64,000 nt of DNA. It comes from Streptomyces xanthochromogenes. Its GTDB lineage: Bacteria; Actinomycetota; Actinomycetes; Streptomycetales; Streptomycetaceae. A program made the translations under genes and the position numbers. The stretch lies in contig NZ_BMUZ01000023.1 of NCBI RefSeq assembly GCF_014650455.1, forward strand, positions 1 through 64,000. Reading direction: 5' to 3'. Position 1 is the first letter of the stretch, and each line of letters begins with the position of its first letter. Below, piece by piece: positions 18,651 through 27,296 of this stretch. The notes beneath the pieces were generated by a model. The model was not told the DNA's origin and made no database searches. It worked only from the letters and a program-made list of their open reading frames with translations.

Positions 18651-19690
18651 TGCGGCGAGTTGTCGCCCGTTGAACTCACCGACTCGGTCCTGGAACGGTG
18701 CACTGCGGTAGAGGGGCAGCTCAACGCGTACGTCACCGTGGTCGCCGACCACGCCAGAGCGGCGGCCGCACAGGCTCAGCGGGAGATCCGGTCCGGCCGG
18801 CGTCTCGGTCCCCTGCACGGCATCCCGTACGGTCTCAAGGACCTCATCGACACGGCCGGGATCACCAGGACCGCGAGCTCACGGCTGTGGGAGGGGCGCG
18901 TGCCCACTGCGGACAGCACGGTCGCGGCACTGCTCTCGGCCGGTGCGGTCCTCGTCGGCAAGACGCACACCCACGAATTCCACTACGGCCTCCTCACCCC
19001 GCAGACCGCCAACCCGTGGGCTGCGCAGCACATCGCGGGCGGGTCGAGCGGCGGTTCGGCGGTCGCGGTGGCTGCCGGTTCGGCCCTGTTCGCGCTCGGT
19101 ACGGACACCGGTGGCTCCATCCGGGTGCCGGCCGCGCTCAACGGCGTGTCGGGCCTCAGGCCCGCCTACGGGCTGATCTCGCGGCACGGGGGGCTCCCCT
19201 GTCGTGGTCCCTCGACCACGTCGGCCCTCCGACCCGGACCGTCGAGGACGCGGCCCTGGTGCTCGAAGCACTGGCTCACCACGACCCGCACGACGGGGCC
19301 GGCATCGCTGCGCCACGCGCCGGCTCCTGGCCGCGCACGGCCGACGACGGCTTGCGGGGACTGCGCGTCGGGGTGCCCGTGAACCACTACTTCGACCGTG
19401 TGGACCCCCAGGTCGCATCGGCCGTGCACGGCGCCGTCGCCCATCTGGAGAAGCTCGGCGCGGACCTCGTCGAGGTGCGACTGCCGCTGGTCGCCCATGT
19501 GGAGGCCACCCAGTGGGGCCTCATGGCGCCCGAGGCGTCCGCTGTGCATGAAGCCGCCCTGGGCCGGTCCCTGGGCTTTACAGAGCTCCTTCGCCAAGTG
19601 CCGCAAGCACAGACTCCGGTCGGGCAGTGGCGTGCGGCTGGACTTCTCGTGCCCGTCACGACCCGCGCACTGACCCACCACACCAGAGAC
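18651..19690 (+). pseudogene. amidase-signature hydrolase, decayed (no start, frameshift, lost C-terminus)
   Basis: The sequence reads GELSPVELTDSVLERC from 18654 with no upstream start in frame. It continues through IPYGLKD (catalytic Lys) and AGGSSGGSAVAVAAG (the Ser-Ser catalytic region) to GLISRHGG. At the G6 run 19188-19193 the frame shifts: the rest (PLSWSLDHVGP, TRTVEDAALVLEALA and onward) is in the next frame, as if one G had been lost. Homology fades near 19690, well short of the usual 450-500 residues. The gene is therefore broken at the start, middle and end. The G-run break alone could be a sequencing error, but the missing ends argue for real decay. Confidence 0.85.
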
Positions 19691-19720
19691 GGGAAACGAA
19701 ACCGGAGCCGACTCCCCCAC

Positions 19721-19894
19721 CTAGCGTTCGTCGCGACACAGCTTGCACAGGCCGGTCTGCCGGTTTCGGCTGATGAGCAGGATCCGGGCACAGCAGTCCG
19801 CGCATGACAGTCCGCGCTGCGCCACGACACACTCTGCGGCGACACCGTCCCGGCAATCAAGTCGTCCCGCTCGCAAACCGGGCAGCAGCCCCAT
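19721..19894 (-). CDS. small Cys-rich (zinc-ribbon-like) protein or relic
   Basis: A 57-codon frame starts with ATG at 19894 and ends with TAG at 19721-19723. It has six cysteines, including LSCADCC and GLCKLCRDER, a CxxC-x15-CxxC spacing that fits a zinc ribbon. A neighbouring minus frame upstream contains CPVCERDD, so the original gene may have been longer and frameshifted. It overlaps the unrelated tail of the amidase frame, which supports the amidase having lost its end. No family was identified. Confidence 0.35.
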   Translation of the reverse strand: MGLLPGLRAGRLDCRDGVAAECVVAQRGLSCADCCARILLISRNRQTGLCKLCRDER

Positions 19895-20063
19895 CGCCCC
19901 GGCCGGACGCTGAGTTCAGGGCACAGGCCCTGGGCCGAGTGCTGCCGGGCAGCGGCCGGAACACCCCGCGGCGGCGGGATGGGCCGGCGGAGGCTGAGCA
20001 TGAAGCGTTGTCGGTGGCTCATGAGACAGTCAGGCCTTTGCCTGGCATTGTGGGAGGGGTCGA

Positions 20064-20555
20064 GTGAAGGCACTGCCTGAGATCGCAGGGCGCGACGAGT
20101 TCGATGCGCTGATCATCCGCACCGACTATGGGGACGAGGCTGTGTGGCAGGCGGTGGTCGCGGACCTGGCTCAGCCGTGGGGGGACGACGGCAGGTTCGA
20201 GCCTGCTGTTCATTTCGTCGACGATCCTGTCTGGGCCGATCGCACGCCGGGGGAGGTCCTCGCCGAGGCGAGGCGGGACGAGAACCTGATGGTGGTGTTT
20301 CTCGCCGACCGCGCCACGATGCAGTCTGCCCATCGCGCACTGCTCGTCCTCGACATCACCGAGGACGAGGAGGAAGACCTCGACCCGATGTACTACCAGG
20401 AGCTCATCGATTCCCTACCGCCGCCGCGGGAGTTCCGGACCGCCCCAGCCGGCGTCCACGACGTGCACGCAAATCTGTCGATCGGCAACATGGACTTCGC
20501 GGAGTTCGCAGACGCGGCCTTCGCCCATCCCGACCGCATCTACCGGTCCTTCTGA
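20064..20555 (+). CDS. DUF6924-like protein
   Basis: This is a 163-residue acidic soluble protein. It has the pattern of a small actinobacterial family: an N-terminal ALIIRTDYGDEAVW strand-turn, VHFVDDPVWADRTPGEVL, a LLVLDI strand, EFRTAPAGVHDVHANLSIGN and a C-terminal MDFAEFADAA motif. I assign it to DUF6924 from memory of that pattern. The function is unknown. The gene is isolated between decayed sequences. Confidence 0.7.
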   Translation: MKALPEIAGRDEFDALIIRTDYGDEAVWQAVVADLAQPWGDDGRFEPAVHFVDDPVWADRTPGEVLAEARRDENLMVVFLADRATMQSAHRALLVLDITEDEEEDLDPMYYQELIDSLPPPREFRTAPAGVHDVHANLSIGNMDFAEFADAAFAHPDRIYRSF

Positions 20556-20588
20556 ATCAGCTACTGCTGATTTCCCTCGCGGATTTAC

Positions 20589-21296
20589 ATGGCTGCCGCT
20601 CGGTGGAGCAGGGCACGGACCCTACACCCCGCGCATGCATCGGTGTTGGGCCGAAGCACGACAGATGTCACCAGTAGACCCGGATCGGCTGCGAGAGGGG
20701 GCACGCGAAGCATCTCGGTTGTCACCAGGCGACGCATCCGGCCTGCCACATGGCTTCGTTCGCCAGCCTTACTGTCAGCAGGAGGTGTTCATGGGGTCGG
20801 CGCGGGCAAGACGACGACCAGCGCGCTCGTCCAGCAGCTGATTTCGGACTCACGGGTGTTCGACGCCGAGAAGGTCGGCGAGACGCTCATGGACATCACG
20901 CCGGGTCTGCCCGAAACGGAGAACTTCCAGCACTGGCCGCCGTGGCGGCCCCTTGTGGTCGAGACCGCCCGCCGCGTCCTCGACTACACCGGCGGAACCC
21001 TGGTTATGCCCATGACCGTCCTCGTCGAGGAGTACTGGCGCGAGATCAGCTCGGGCCTTGCCCAGCACGATATTCCGGTACGGCACTTCGTCCTCCACGC
21101 CGACCAGGACACTCTCCGCGCGCGGATCGCGGGCGACACCGTTATCGGCCCCGACTCCCCGTTTCGCCTCGTGCACCTGGAACCCTACGCCGCGGCCGCC
21201 CGCACGTGGCTCCACGACGAAGCCGAGGTCATCGACACCACGCACCTCACCCCATCCCAGGCTGCCCAGCAGATCGCAGAGGCCGTCAAGAACTGA
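20589..21296 (+). CDS. P-loop kinase-like NTPase, N-terminus doubtful
   Basis: From about 20781 the product matches small AAA/adenylylsulfate-kinase-like proteins: Walker A GVGAGKTTT, VFDAEKVGETL, NFQHWPPWRPLVVETARRVL, LVMPMTVLVEEYWREI and HFVLHADQDTLRARI. The first 64 codons of the open frame are Arg-rich and look non-coding. The only good ribosome site (AGGAGG at 20780-20785) serves an ATG at 20791 that is out of frame with the P-loop by one base. Adding one G to the GGGG after that ATG would give MGVGAGKTTT. I suspect a start-proximal frameshift, so the gene may be inactive. Confidence 0.6.
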   Translation: MAAARWSRARTLHPAHASVLGRSTTDVTSRPGSAARGGTRSISVVTRRRIRPATWLRSPALLSAGGVHGVGAGKTTTSALVQQLISDSRVFDAEKVGETLMDITPGLPETENFQHWPPWRPLVVETARRVLDYTGGTLVMPMTVLVEEYWREISSGLAQHDIPVRHFVLHADQDTLRARIAGDTVIGPDSPFRLVHLEPYAAAARTWLHDEAEVIDTTHLTPSQAAQQIAEAVKN

Positions 21297-21485
21297 GAGG
21301 ACAACCTTCCAGCTCCGCACCCCGCACGTGACAACAAGACTGCCTATGTGACAACTACCGAAGCATCGGCGCGCACACCCGTTGTGACTGACCGCTCCAC
21401 CTGGCGGCTGGGCGACTGAACTGGCGGAGCTGAGCGGTTGAGACGGCGGGTGCAGCGAGCCCTGTGCGTAATCGCCCTCCGCGTT

Positions 21486-21842
21486 TCAAGGACTGGCGAG
21501 GTTGTCGGCCGGGCTGCTTTCAAAGGCGTCGAAACTGGCGCCGTGCTGGACGTCATCCTGGCCAGGCATGTCCGCGCCGCCACATTGGTGGAGGGGGTCC
21601 GATCGGCAGGCCGAGGAGGCTGCCGCCTCCTACTCCCGTGCCGCGGGTGGTGCTGCCCAATGCTCGACGCCGCCGGCAGAGGCGGAATCAGCAGCGAGGA
21701 CGCTACCGGTCACGGCAGTAGCGATGAGAGTGGTGGCAGCCAGTGCCCGGCGGTACGTCAGCCCGGTCAACGAAACAACCCCATGCCCGGTCACCAACAT
21801 CGACATCCAAGCGGCCTGCTCTCTACAGCACGTATCCACCAA
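21486..21842 (-). pseudogene. small secreted protein gene with internal stop
   Basis: On the minus strand a signal peptide is visible: RRALAATTLIATAVTGSV then LAADSASAGG. The frame is interrupted by TAG at 21630-21632 and continues open in the same frame through ADMPGQDDVQHGASFDAF and ESSPADNLASP to TGA at 21486. The continuity across the stop suggests a single former gene of about 100 residues. No family was recognised. The alternative is a 70-residue exported peptide ending at the TAG. Confidence 0.4.
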
Positions 21843-21934
21843 CTCAGCCGCTCAGCCCCGCCAAGTGCTGCTCCCGTCCGCCAGATGAGGCGCTCAGCCA
21901 CACCAGTCCGGCGTCCGGAGCCCTCACGCGGCTG

Positions 21935-22492
21935 TTAAAGGCCGAACTCCAGGTGTTCGATGTCGGTGAACCGGACTTCTTCGAGGCTTCCTGCGCGGCG
22001 ACCCCCGTCCTGGAAGTAGACCTCTTTGAGGGCTTCGGCCGTGATCTCCTTCAGCCGGTCGTCGCCGGCGCCGGCTTCCTGGGCGTCGAGGAGGCGGGCG
22101 GCATGGTGGGGTGGCAGGGCGACGGTCAGGTGCCGGATGCGGTCCTGGTCGGTGGACCCGATCGGCGCGGTGTAACCCATACGGGCGCGGGCGTCGATGA
22201 TGATGCCGCCCGTGGACGCCGCCTTCTCCCGGGCTCTGGCCCTGATCTGGGGCTGCCAGCGTTTCTTCACCTCGCGTTCCAGGCGGGCGGCGAGGTCGGG
22301 GCGGGGCTTTTTGATCTGGTCTTTGACGTAGCGCTCGACGGTGCGCTGGGAGATGCGGAGCAGTTGGGCGACCGCTCTGGTGCCCTTGAACTGCTTGACC
22401 AGGTATCGCATCTGCGCGCCCGCAGACTTCGGCGCGGGGCGGGTGAACGCCTTCTGCACCGCCGCATCCAGGCCGTCGCCGAAGAGGGTCAT
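21935..22492 (-). CDS. tpg: telomere terminal protein Tpg
   Basis: This 185-residue protein is the expected size for Streptomyces Tpg (about 184). It has the conserved N-terminal region (AAVQKAFTRPAPKSAGAQMRY in part), a helix-turn-helix (TRAVAQLLRISQRTVERYV) and the basic segment KKRWQPQIRARAREKAA. Tpg is linked covalently to the 5' ends of linear Streptomyces replicons and primes end patching. The gene follows tap with an 11 bp gap, the standard tap-tpg order. Its presence shows that this replicon is linear or derived from one. Confidence 0.93.
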   Translation of the reverse strand: MTLFGDGLDAAVQKAFTRPAPKSAGAQMRYLVKQFKGTRAVAQLLRISQRTVERYVKDQIKKPRPDLAARLEREVKKRWQPQIRARAREKAASTGGIIIDARARMGYTAPIGSTDQDRIRHLTVALPPHHAARLLDAQEAGAGDDRLKEITAEALKEVYFQDGGRRAGSLEEVRFTDIEHLEFGL

Positions 22493-22503
22493 CTGTTCTG
22501 CTC

Positions 22504-24768
22504 CTACTCGCCGTTGTCGGCGTCGGTGACGGTGCCGTCCTTGATGTACCGGGCGAGGTTGAGCTCAGGGGCGTCGAACCGGTCCCGGACCTCCTCGCCC
22601 CACAGCACGGACTGGGTGCCCTCGTGCTTGACCAGGCCGGGGTTGATGCCGAGCTTGAAACCGCCGGCCAGCGGCTTGCCGTCCCGGTAGGGCAGGAAGT
22701 CCAGAGGCGATGGGCCGCTCGCGGCATAGACGACGCAGTCGGACAGGACCGCGACCGGGTACTGGCCAGTGAACGCCGCGTGCTTCACCATCTTGCGGTG
22801 CAGGTTGATGCGGGTGCGGGAAATGACCGCGGCCCTCATGTCCGGCCGCCATGTCGGGCGGGCAAGGGCGCGCCACGGCTCGCCCGGCCGCCAGCCCTCC
22901 CCCCGCGGACGCTCGCGCAATTTGCCCAGGCCGCCCTTCACCGTCGCCTTGACCGCCGAGACGACGATCGCCAACTCCGGATCGTGGGCCCTGTAACCGT
23001 CCATCGCAGTCAGGAAGTCGGCCGGAGCCAGGTCCGCGCCGACGCCGAGGTCGGCCATCGTCGCGAGGTAGGCATCGCGCAGCCGGGTGTACCAGCCGTC
23101 CAGGTAACGGCCGTTCTCGTAGCGCACCCATGCCTCGGCCGGCGCGACGTCGTAACCGAGCTCCACCGCGTAGGCGACGGTCGGGGTCGCGTACCAGGCC
23201 GGCCCCTCCGGGCGCTCGCCCTTCGGCGTGAACGGGGAGGGCAGGAGCGAGCCGTTCAGCTCCACCCACTCCTTACCGACCTTCACTCGGGACAGGTCGA
23301 CATGGGACAGGTCCACCAGCCACGAGCCGGGCAGCTTCGGATCGAACACCGGGGACGTGACGTGCGTCGGCGCGCCCAGACCGACATTGAGGCCGTTCGC
23401 GCCGGCCGCGAAGGCCATGTTTACATCGATACCGACGAGGTGGCGCAGGGTGCACTCGTCGTCGGTCATCGGCCGCGCCCAGTCGTACGCCTCCTCGAAG
23501 AGCTTCTCCGCCGGGCCGCGCACATGGAAACGCGGCAGATCCTTGAGCAGCGGGTGCCCGTCCGGGGCCTCGCACGGGGCACAGTCCACCGGATCGTTGC
23601 CCAGCGAACCGGGATTGTGCTCCGCGGTGCGCTTACCGTCGGCGTCCGGAGCCGAAGCCCGGGTCGGCGGATGCAGCGCCGTCATCAACTCCAAACCCGT
23701 CACGGCCGTCGAGCCGCGCGGCGTCATCACACGCGACGCATACACGCCCAGCACACGGGCCAGTTCTGCCGGCGGAAGCTGCCCGGCCGCGCCCCAGTGC
23801 CGGGTATCCAGCGCCTGCCACGACGGGATGCACAGCTGGACGCACGCCCGCTCCGAACCGGTCGCGGGGCGGTAGATCCGCGCCCACGGCCCAAACCCAC
23901 GCTTCGTCAGCTTCCACTCCGCACGGGCCAGTTGCTTGATGACCTTGTGGCCCTCCGGCAGCCGCCCCGCGAGACGCTCCTCCTCCGTGAGCGCAACAGG
24001 CAGACCGTAACGCTCCAGCGCGGGCTCGGTCAGCACCAGCAACGGATCAGCATCCTTGCCTGGCCCGGACAGCCTCGCCGCACCCAACCTCGCCTCCCTC
24101 AACGTCCAATCCACCAAGGACGGAAGAGACTTCGCCGGCACGTCCAAGACCAGACCGCCCGTACAGTGCGCCAACACCGTGCCGTCGGAGTCGACGTCCA
24201 GGACCGCCAACGGACCGTTCTCGAACCGCGGATCGGATCCATCCACCGGGATGCCCGCAGCGGCAGCCTTCCGCACGCCGGGACGGCCCGACGTCGACGA
24301 CGTCGGCCTGGTGGTACGCACGGGTCGGGCTACCCCAGCCGGAGCCGCGGCGGCAACGGGAGCCGGAGCCTCGGCGACGGAGCCCGCAGCGGGGGACCGG
24401 GCGGAACCCGGCGCAGGCAGCAGAGTGCCCTCGGTTGCCGTCGCGGCCGGGTCCGCGGACAGGGACTGCGTCCGGTCAGTGTCTTTTCCGCCGGGCGGTG
24501 CAGCGGGTGCGGGGTAGCGGTGGGCGAGGCCTTCGAGGAGTCTGCGGTAGGCGTCCAGGCGCTCGGCTGCCGGTTCGGCGCGGCCCGCCTCCCATGCCTG
24601 AATGCTGGGAACCCGTGCCCCGAGGGCCTTTGCGACGGCGGCCTGGGTCAGCCCGGCGGCCTCCCGCAGCCTGACCCGCTCCTCCGGGGCGGGCAGCACA
24701 CTGCCGTCATCGACAGCGGCGAGCAGCGCGTCGACGGCGGTGAACAACTCGCGCGGCTGGTCGGTCAT
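22504..24768 (-). CDS. tap: telomere-associated protein Tap
   Basis: The ATG at 24768 gives 754 residues, close to known Tap (about 740). An XRE-type HTH (AGLTQAAVAKALG then VPSIQAWEAGRAEP, about 48-76) is followed by a long Pro/Ala-rich linker (about 90-165) and the large conserved Tap domain. Tap binds telomeric 3' single-strand overhangs and recruits Tpg. Two CPTC-like or CAPC pairs are visible around DPVDCAPCEAPDGHPLL. It lies 16 bp downstream of the HTH gene and 11 bp upstream of tpg, in one operon. Confidence 0.93.
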   Translation of the reverse strand: MTDQPRELFTAVDALLAAVDDGSVLPAPEERVRLREAAGLTQAAVAKALGARVPSIQAWEAGRAEPAAERLDAYRRLLEGLAHRYPAPAAPPGGKDTDRTQSLSADPAATATEGTLLPAPGSARSPAAGSVAEAPAPVAAAAPAGVARPVRTTRPTSSTSGRPGVRKAAAAGIPVDGSDPRFENGPLAVLDVDSDGTVLAHCTGGLVLDVPAKSLPSLVDWTLREARLGAARLSGPGKDADPLLVLTEPALERYGLPVALTEEERLAGRLPEGHKVIKQLARAEWKLTKRGFGPWARIYRPATGSERACVQLCIPSWQALDTRHWGAAGQLPPAELARVLGVYASRVMTPRGSTAVTGLELMTALHPPTRASAPDADGKRTAEHNPGSLGNDPVDCAPCEAPDGHPLLKDLPRFHVRGPAEKLFEEAYDWARPMTDDECTLRHLVGIDVNMAFAAGANGLNVGLGAPTHVTSPVFDPKLPGSWLVDLSHVDLSRVKVGKEWVELNGSLLPSPFTPKGERPEGPAWYATPTVAYAVELGYDVAPAEAWVRYENGRYLDGWYTRLRDAYLATMADLGVGADLAPADFLTAMDGYRAHDPELAIVVSAVKATVKGGLGKLRERPRGEGWRPGEPWRALARPTWRPDMRAAVISRTRINLHRKMVKHAAFTGQYPVAVLSDCVVYAASGPSPLDFLPYRDGKPLAGGFKLGINPGLVKHEGTQSVLWGEEVRDRFDAPELNLARYIKDGTVTDADNGE

Positions 24769-24784
24769 CTCGCGCTCCACTCCC

Positions 24785-25168
24785 TTACCGGACACCCTGG
24801 CGGATCTCTTCAAGACGGGTCATCAGCCGCTGGTAACGCTGCGAAGCGGCCTGGGAAGAGTTCAGGCCCTGATGGGCGGCGATCTGCCGCCAGTCCATAC
24901 CGCGGCGGCGGGCCTCGATGACCACCTGGGTCTCCAGCCGGTCCAACTCCTCGCGCATGTCATCGAAAAGGCCGAGAGCGGCGCCCACGTCGTCCGGGGT
25001 CACGGCCGGCTGCTGTCCGTGGTCGCTGTGACCGCCGGCGGCCGCCAGTAGCCGCCCCACCAGTGACGCGTCCTGCTCGACGCGGCGCGCGGCCGTGGTG
25101 TCGTCCGCGGGAGCGGGGGCCAGTGCGGACAGGCGGTCACGGGCCTGCTGACGGGAATCACGTGACAT
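24785..25168 (-). CDS. HTH protein, first gene of the tap-tpg operon
   Basis: This 127-residue protein has a C-terminal helix-turn-helix-like segment, MDWRQIAAHQGLNSSQAASQRYQRL, after a helical region with RREEL-type charged repeats. It is likely to bind DNA. It lies 16 bp before tap on the same strand. A perfect 15 bp palindrome overlaps the -35 region of its promoter, so it may repress its own operon and set Tap/Tpg dosage. That role is inference. Confidence 0.75.
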   Translation of the reverse strand: MSRDSRQQARDRLSALAPAPADDTTAARRVEQDASLVGRLLAAAGGHSDHGQQPAVTPDDVGAALGLFDDMREELDRLETQVVIEARRRGMDWRQIAAHQGLNSSQAASQRYQRLMTRLEEIRQGVR

Positions 25169-25174
25169 ACCCTC

Positions 25175-25213
25175 ACCCTACCGCACACGACCAATGAAAC
25201 AACGAAACGTTGT
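25175..25213 (-). promoter_or_regulatory. tap-tpg operon promoter with ACAACG-AAA-CGTTGT palindrome
   Basis: On the minus strand, TTGTTT (25197-25202) and TAGGGT (25175-25180) form a -35/-10 pair with a 16 bp spacer, only a few bases from the ATG at 25168. A perfect palindrome, ACAACG-AAA-CGTTGT (25199-25213), covers the -35 box and would block polymerase if bound. Confidence 0.5.
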
Positions 25214-25752
25214 CCTATTGATGAGGACCGTGTCGGCCCAGCCCCCACACCTCCTCCGTCCAGCCTTCCGATGCCCCCGTTACAGGGCCCCGGTAGCCAG
25301 CGCAGGCGCCAGCATCTCCCATGCGCCCAGAACGAAGGACTTCCCCACCCGGCTTCCCTCCCTTGACACCGTCGTCCCCACGAGCACATACAGGCCCCGC
25401 TCGCCGTCCGACCTGACCGGCCGTCAAGATCCCCTCCCACTCGCAATACGAAGGGGGCCCCACACAGCAAACGGCAGTTCCCGAGCTGCTGCCTGAACGG
25501 CAGATCCCCGTCACAGGCCAGCACCTCAGCGATGCTCCTGCGGTCAAGCACGCCACAACGGGCCGCGTGCCGCACCTCGACCTGCGGACGACTGGCCTGT
25601 CCGAGTCCACCATGCGCCCGGATCGTTCAGCCTGGCTCGCTGACGTCGCGCGCCCAACGCTCGACTACGAACGCCTCCAGAAAAACCAGTAAAGAAGATG
25701 TAAAGGACGCTGTTAGGGTGAGGCCCGCACTTTGCACCGCAGAAAGACGAGC
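25214..25752. other. intergenic between divergent tap operon and DUF4190 gene
   Basis: Beyond the tap promoter I see no gene or strong repeat. The composition falls in GC close to the downstream gene (about 25675-25720), where its promoter should lie, but no convincing hexamer pair could be placed. Confidence 0.4.
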
Positions 25753-26616
25753 ATGACGACGCCTGTTGAAACCCCTGAACCACAGCCACAGTGGGGGCCG
25801 CCGCCCGGCCACAACCCGCCCCCCATGGACAGCTATCCGTATGGATGGGTTCCAGTGCCGCCGCGGCTCAGCAACGGGCTCGGCACCGCCGCGATCGTTC
25901 TCGGCTCGATCAGTTCATTCATCGCGTTCCTGCCGGGCCTGTTCTGGGTGGCGTGGATCCTGGGCCCGCTCGCTGTGATCTTCGGCCTGATCGGGCTTCA
26001 CAACGTCCGCAAAGGGCGGGCCGACAACAAGAGTTCGGCACTCGGCGGCACGATCCTCGGCGGCATCTCGATGGCCCTCGCCGTCGTCGGCCTGGTCGTC
26101 ACCGTGACGATGGTCAAGGACGCCGTCCACGACGACAGGGAACGCCGCAGAGCCACGGTCGCGGAGACCCCTCAGGCGCCCGAATCCCCGTTGCCCACGT
26201 TCCACGAAGTCAGCAACCCCGGGCCCGCGAAATACGGGGAAAGCCACACGTACGACGACGGCGTGACGGTCACCGTGGCAGCGCCCACCGAGTACACGCC
26301 CGGCAAACGGGCTCTCGGGTTGGAGAAGGGCGATCGCGCGTTCCTCTTGCACATCATCGTCACCAACCACTCCAGCGAGCCGGTCGACGCGAACTTCCTT
26401 CAGCCGCGCGTCAAGGACGCCAATGGTGCGGGAGTCGACTTCCTCCTCGACACCAAAGCGAACATGAAGCTGTTCCAGGGTGAACTCGCGCCCGGCGACA
26501 CGGCAGAGGGCCGATACGCATTCCCGGTATCCCCTGATGCAGCACGCGACTTTCGGGTGAGTATGCACCCCGGGATTCTCTACTCGGACGCCGAATGGGC
26601 CGGCCCGCTCGGCTAG
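25753..26616 (+). CDS. DUF4190/DUF4352-type membrane protein
   Basis: The ATG at 25753 gives 287 residues. A Pro-rich cytoplasmic head (1-38) precedes two membrane segments (about 46-75 and 92-120) with the DUF4190 pattern GLGTAAIVLG, FGLIGLHNVRKGRA. The rest is outside the membrane and looks like a DUF4352 beta-sandwich: YDDGVTVTVAAPTEY, HIIVTNHSSEPVDAN and the final APGDTAEGRYAFPVSP. Such proteins are common in actinomycetes with no assigned role. The gene is probably monocistronic. Confidence 0.8.
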   Translation: MTTPVETPEPQPQWGPPPGHNPPPMDSYPYGWVPVPPRLSNGLGTAAIVLGSISSFIAFLPGLFWVAWILGPLAVIFGLIGLHNVRKGRADNKSSALGGTILGGISMALAVVGLVVTVTMVKDAVHDDRERRRATVAETPQAPESPLPTFHEVSNPGPAKYGESHTYDDGVTVTVAAPTEYTPGKRALGLEKGDRAFLLHIIVTNHSSEPVDANFLQPRVKDANGAGVDFLLDTKANMKLFQGELAPGDTAEGRYAFPVSPDAARDFRVSMHPGILYSDAEWAGPLG

Positions 26617-26626
26617 AGCGACTCGG

Positions 26627-26830
26627 TCAGTAGACGAAGGCCTCGGAGCTCCTCAGTGTGAGGACGCACCGGCCGTCGGCGGAGAGCTCGTCCACGATGA
26701 TGCGGTGCCTCGCGTCTGGTCTTCGCGCAGCGCTCGGCGCACGTGGGCGAGACCTACCGCGTCATCGGCCACGGCATTGATGACGCCGCAGCAGCGGTGG
26801 AGCCTGGCAGCAGATCTCCTGCGGCAGCGT
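26627..26830 (-). pseudogene. frameshifted gene remnant, unknown family
   Basis: On the minus strand, codons of good quality read LHRCCGVINAVADDAVGLAH then VRRALREDQTR. After a frame change near 26710 they continue as RHRIIVDELSADGRCVLTLR and SSEAFVY with TGA at 26627-26629. I read this as the end of a broken gene. No family was recognised. Confidence 0.35.
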
Positions 26831-27296
26831 AGTCACGCAGAAACTGAGGCCCAGGGCGTCACGCAGGTCAAGGCCGCCCACACCGGCCATCGTCGAACAC
26901 CGCGCGGTGGTCTACGGACTGAACAGCCCCACCGACCGCCACCCCGTCCGTGAACGCACCTCCGACACCGCGACCGTCAGCGTCCGCTGAACCCAGCGAC
27001 GCGTCACGGCGGCAGCCCGGCGGCCGCCGTGACGCACTGCCGAAACCTGCCGAGCACATGAGGCAGCGCCGTCAGGCTCGGGTCCCGTCGCCCGCCGGGC
27101 TCACCACAGGCGAGGTGCCCCTGTCTGCTGTGCCCCGGCCCGACACAGGACCACGGAGATCGGCCACGTGGAGCAAGATCTACACTGCCCCTGGCGGCTG
27201 GACGCCCGCTTCCAACGAGGAATCACGGGGCGCGCGTTCGGAGCTCATGAGCGCCGTTCCCGGGACTGGCGCGCGCATTCCGACGAGGGTGGACTG
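26831..27296. other. intergenic upstream of esterase
   Basis: I see no supported gene. Overlapping frames are Arg/Pro-rich in all phases, which suggests non-coding sequence. No promoter hexamers were clear. Confidence 0.35.

Noticed and set aside
22624..24921. 765-codon frame opposite tap
   Set aside because: It is an antisense shadow; Tap is supported by its HTH and by its operon with tpg.
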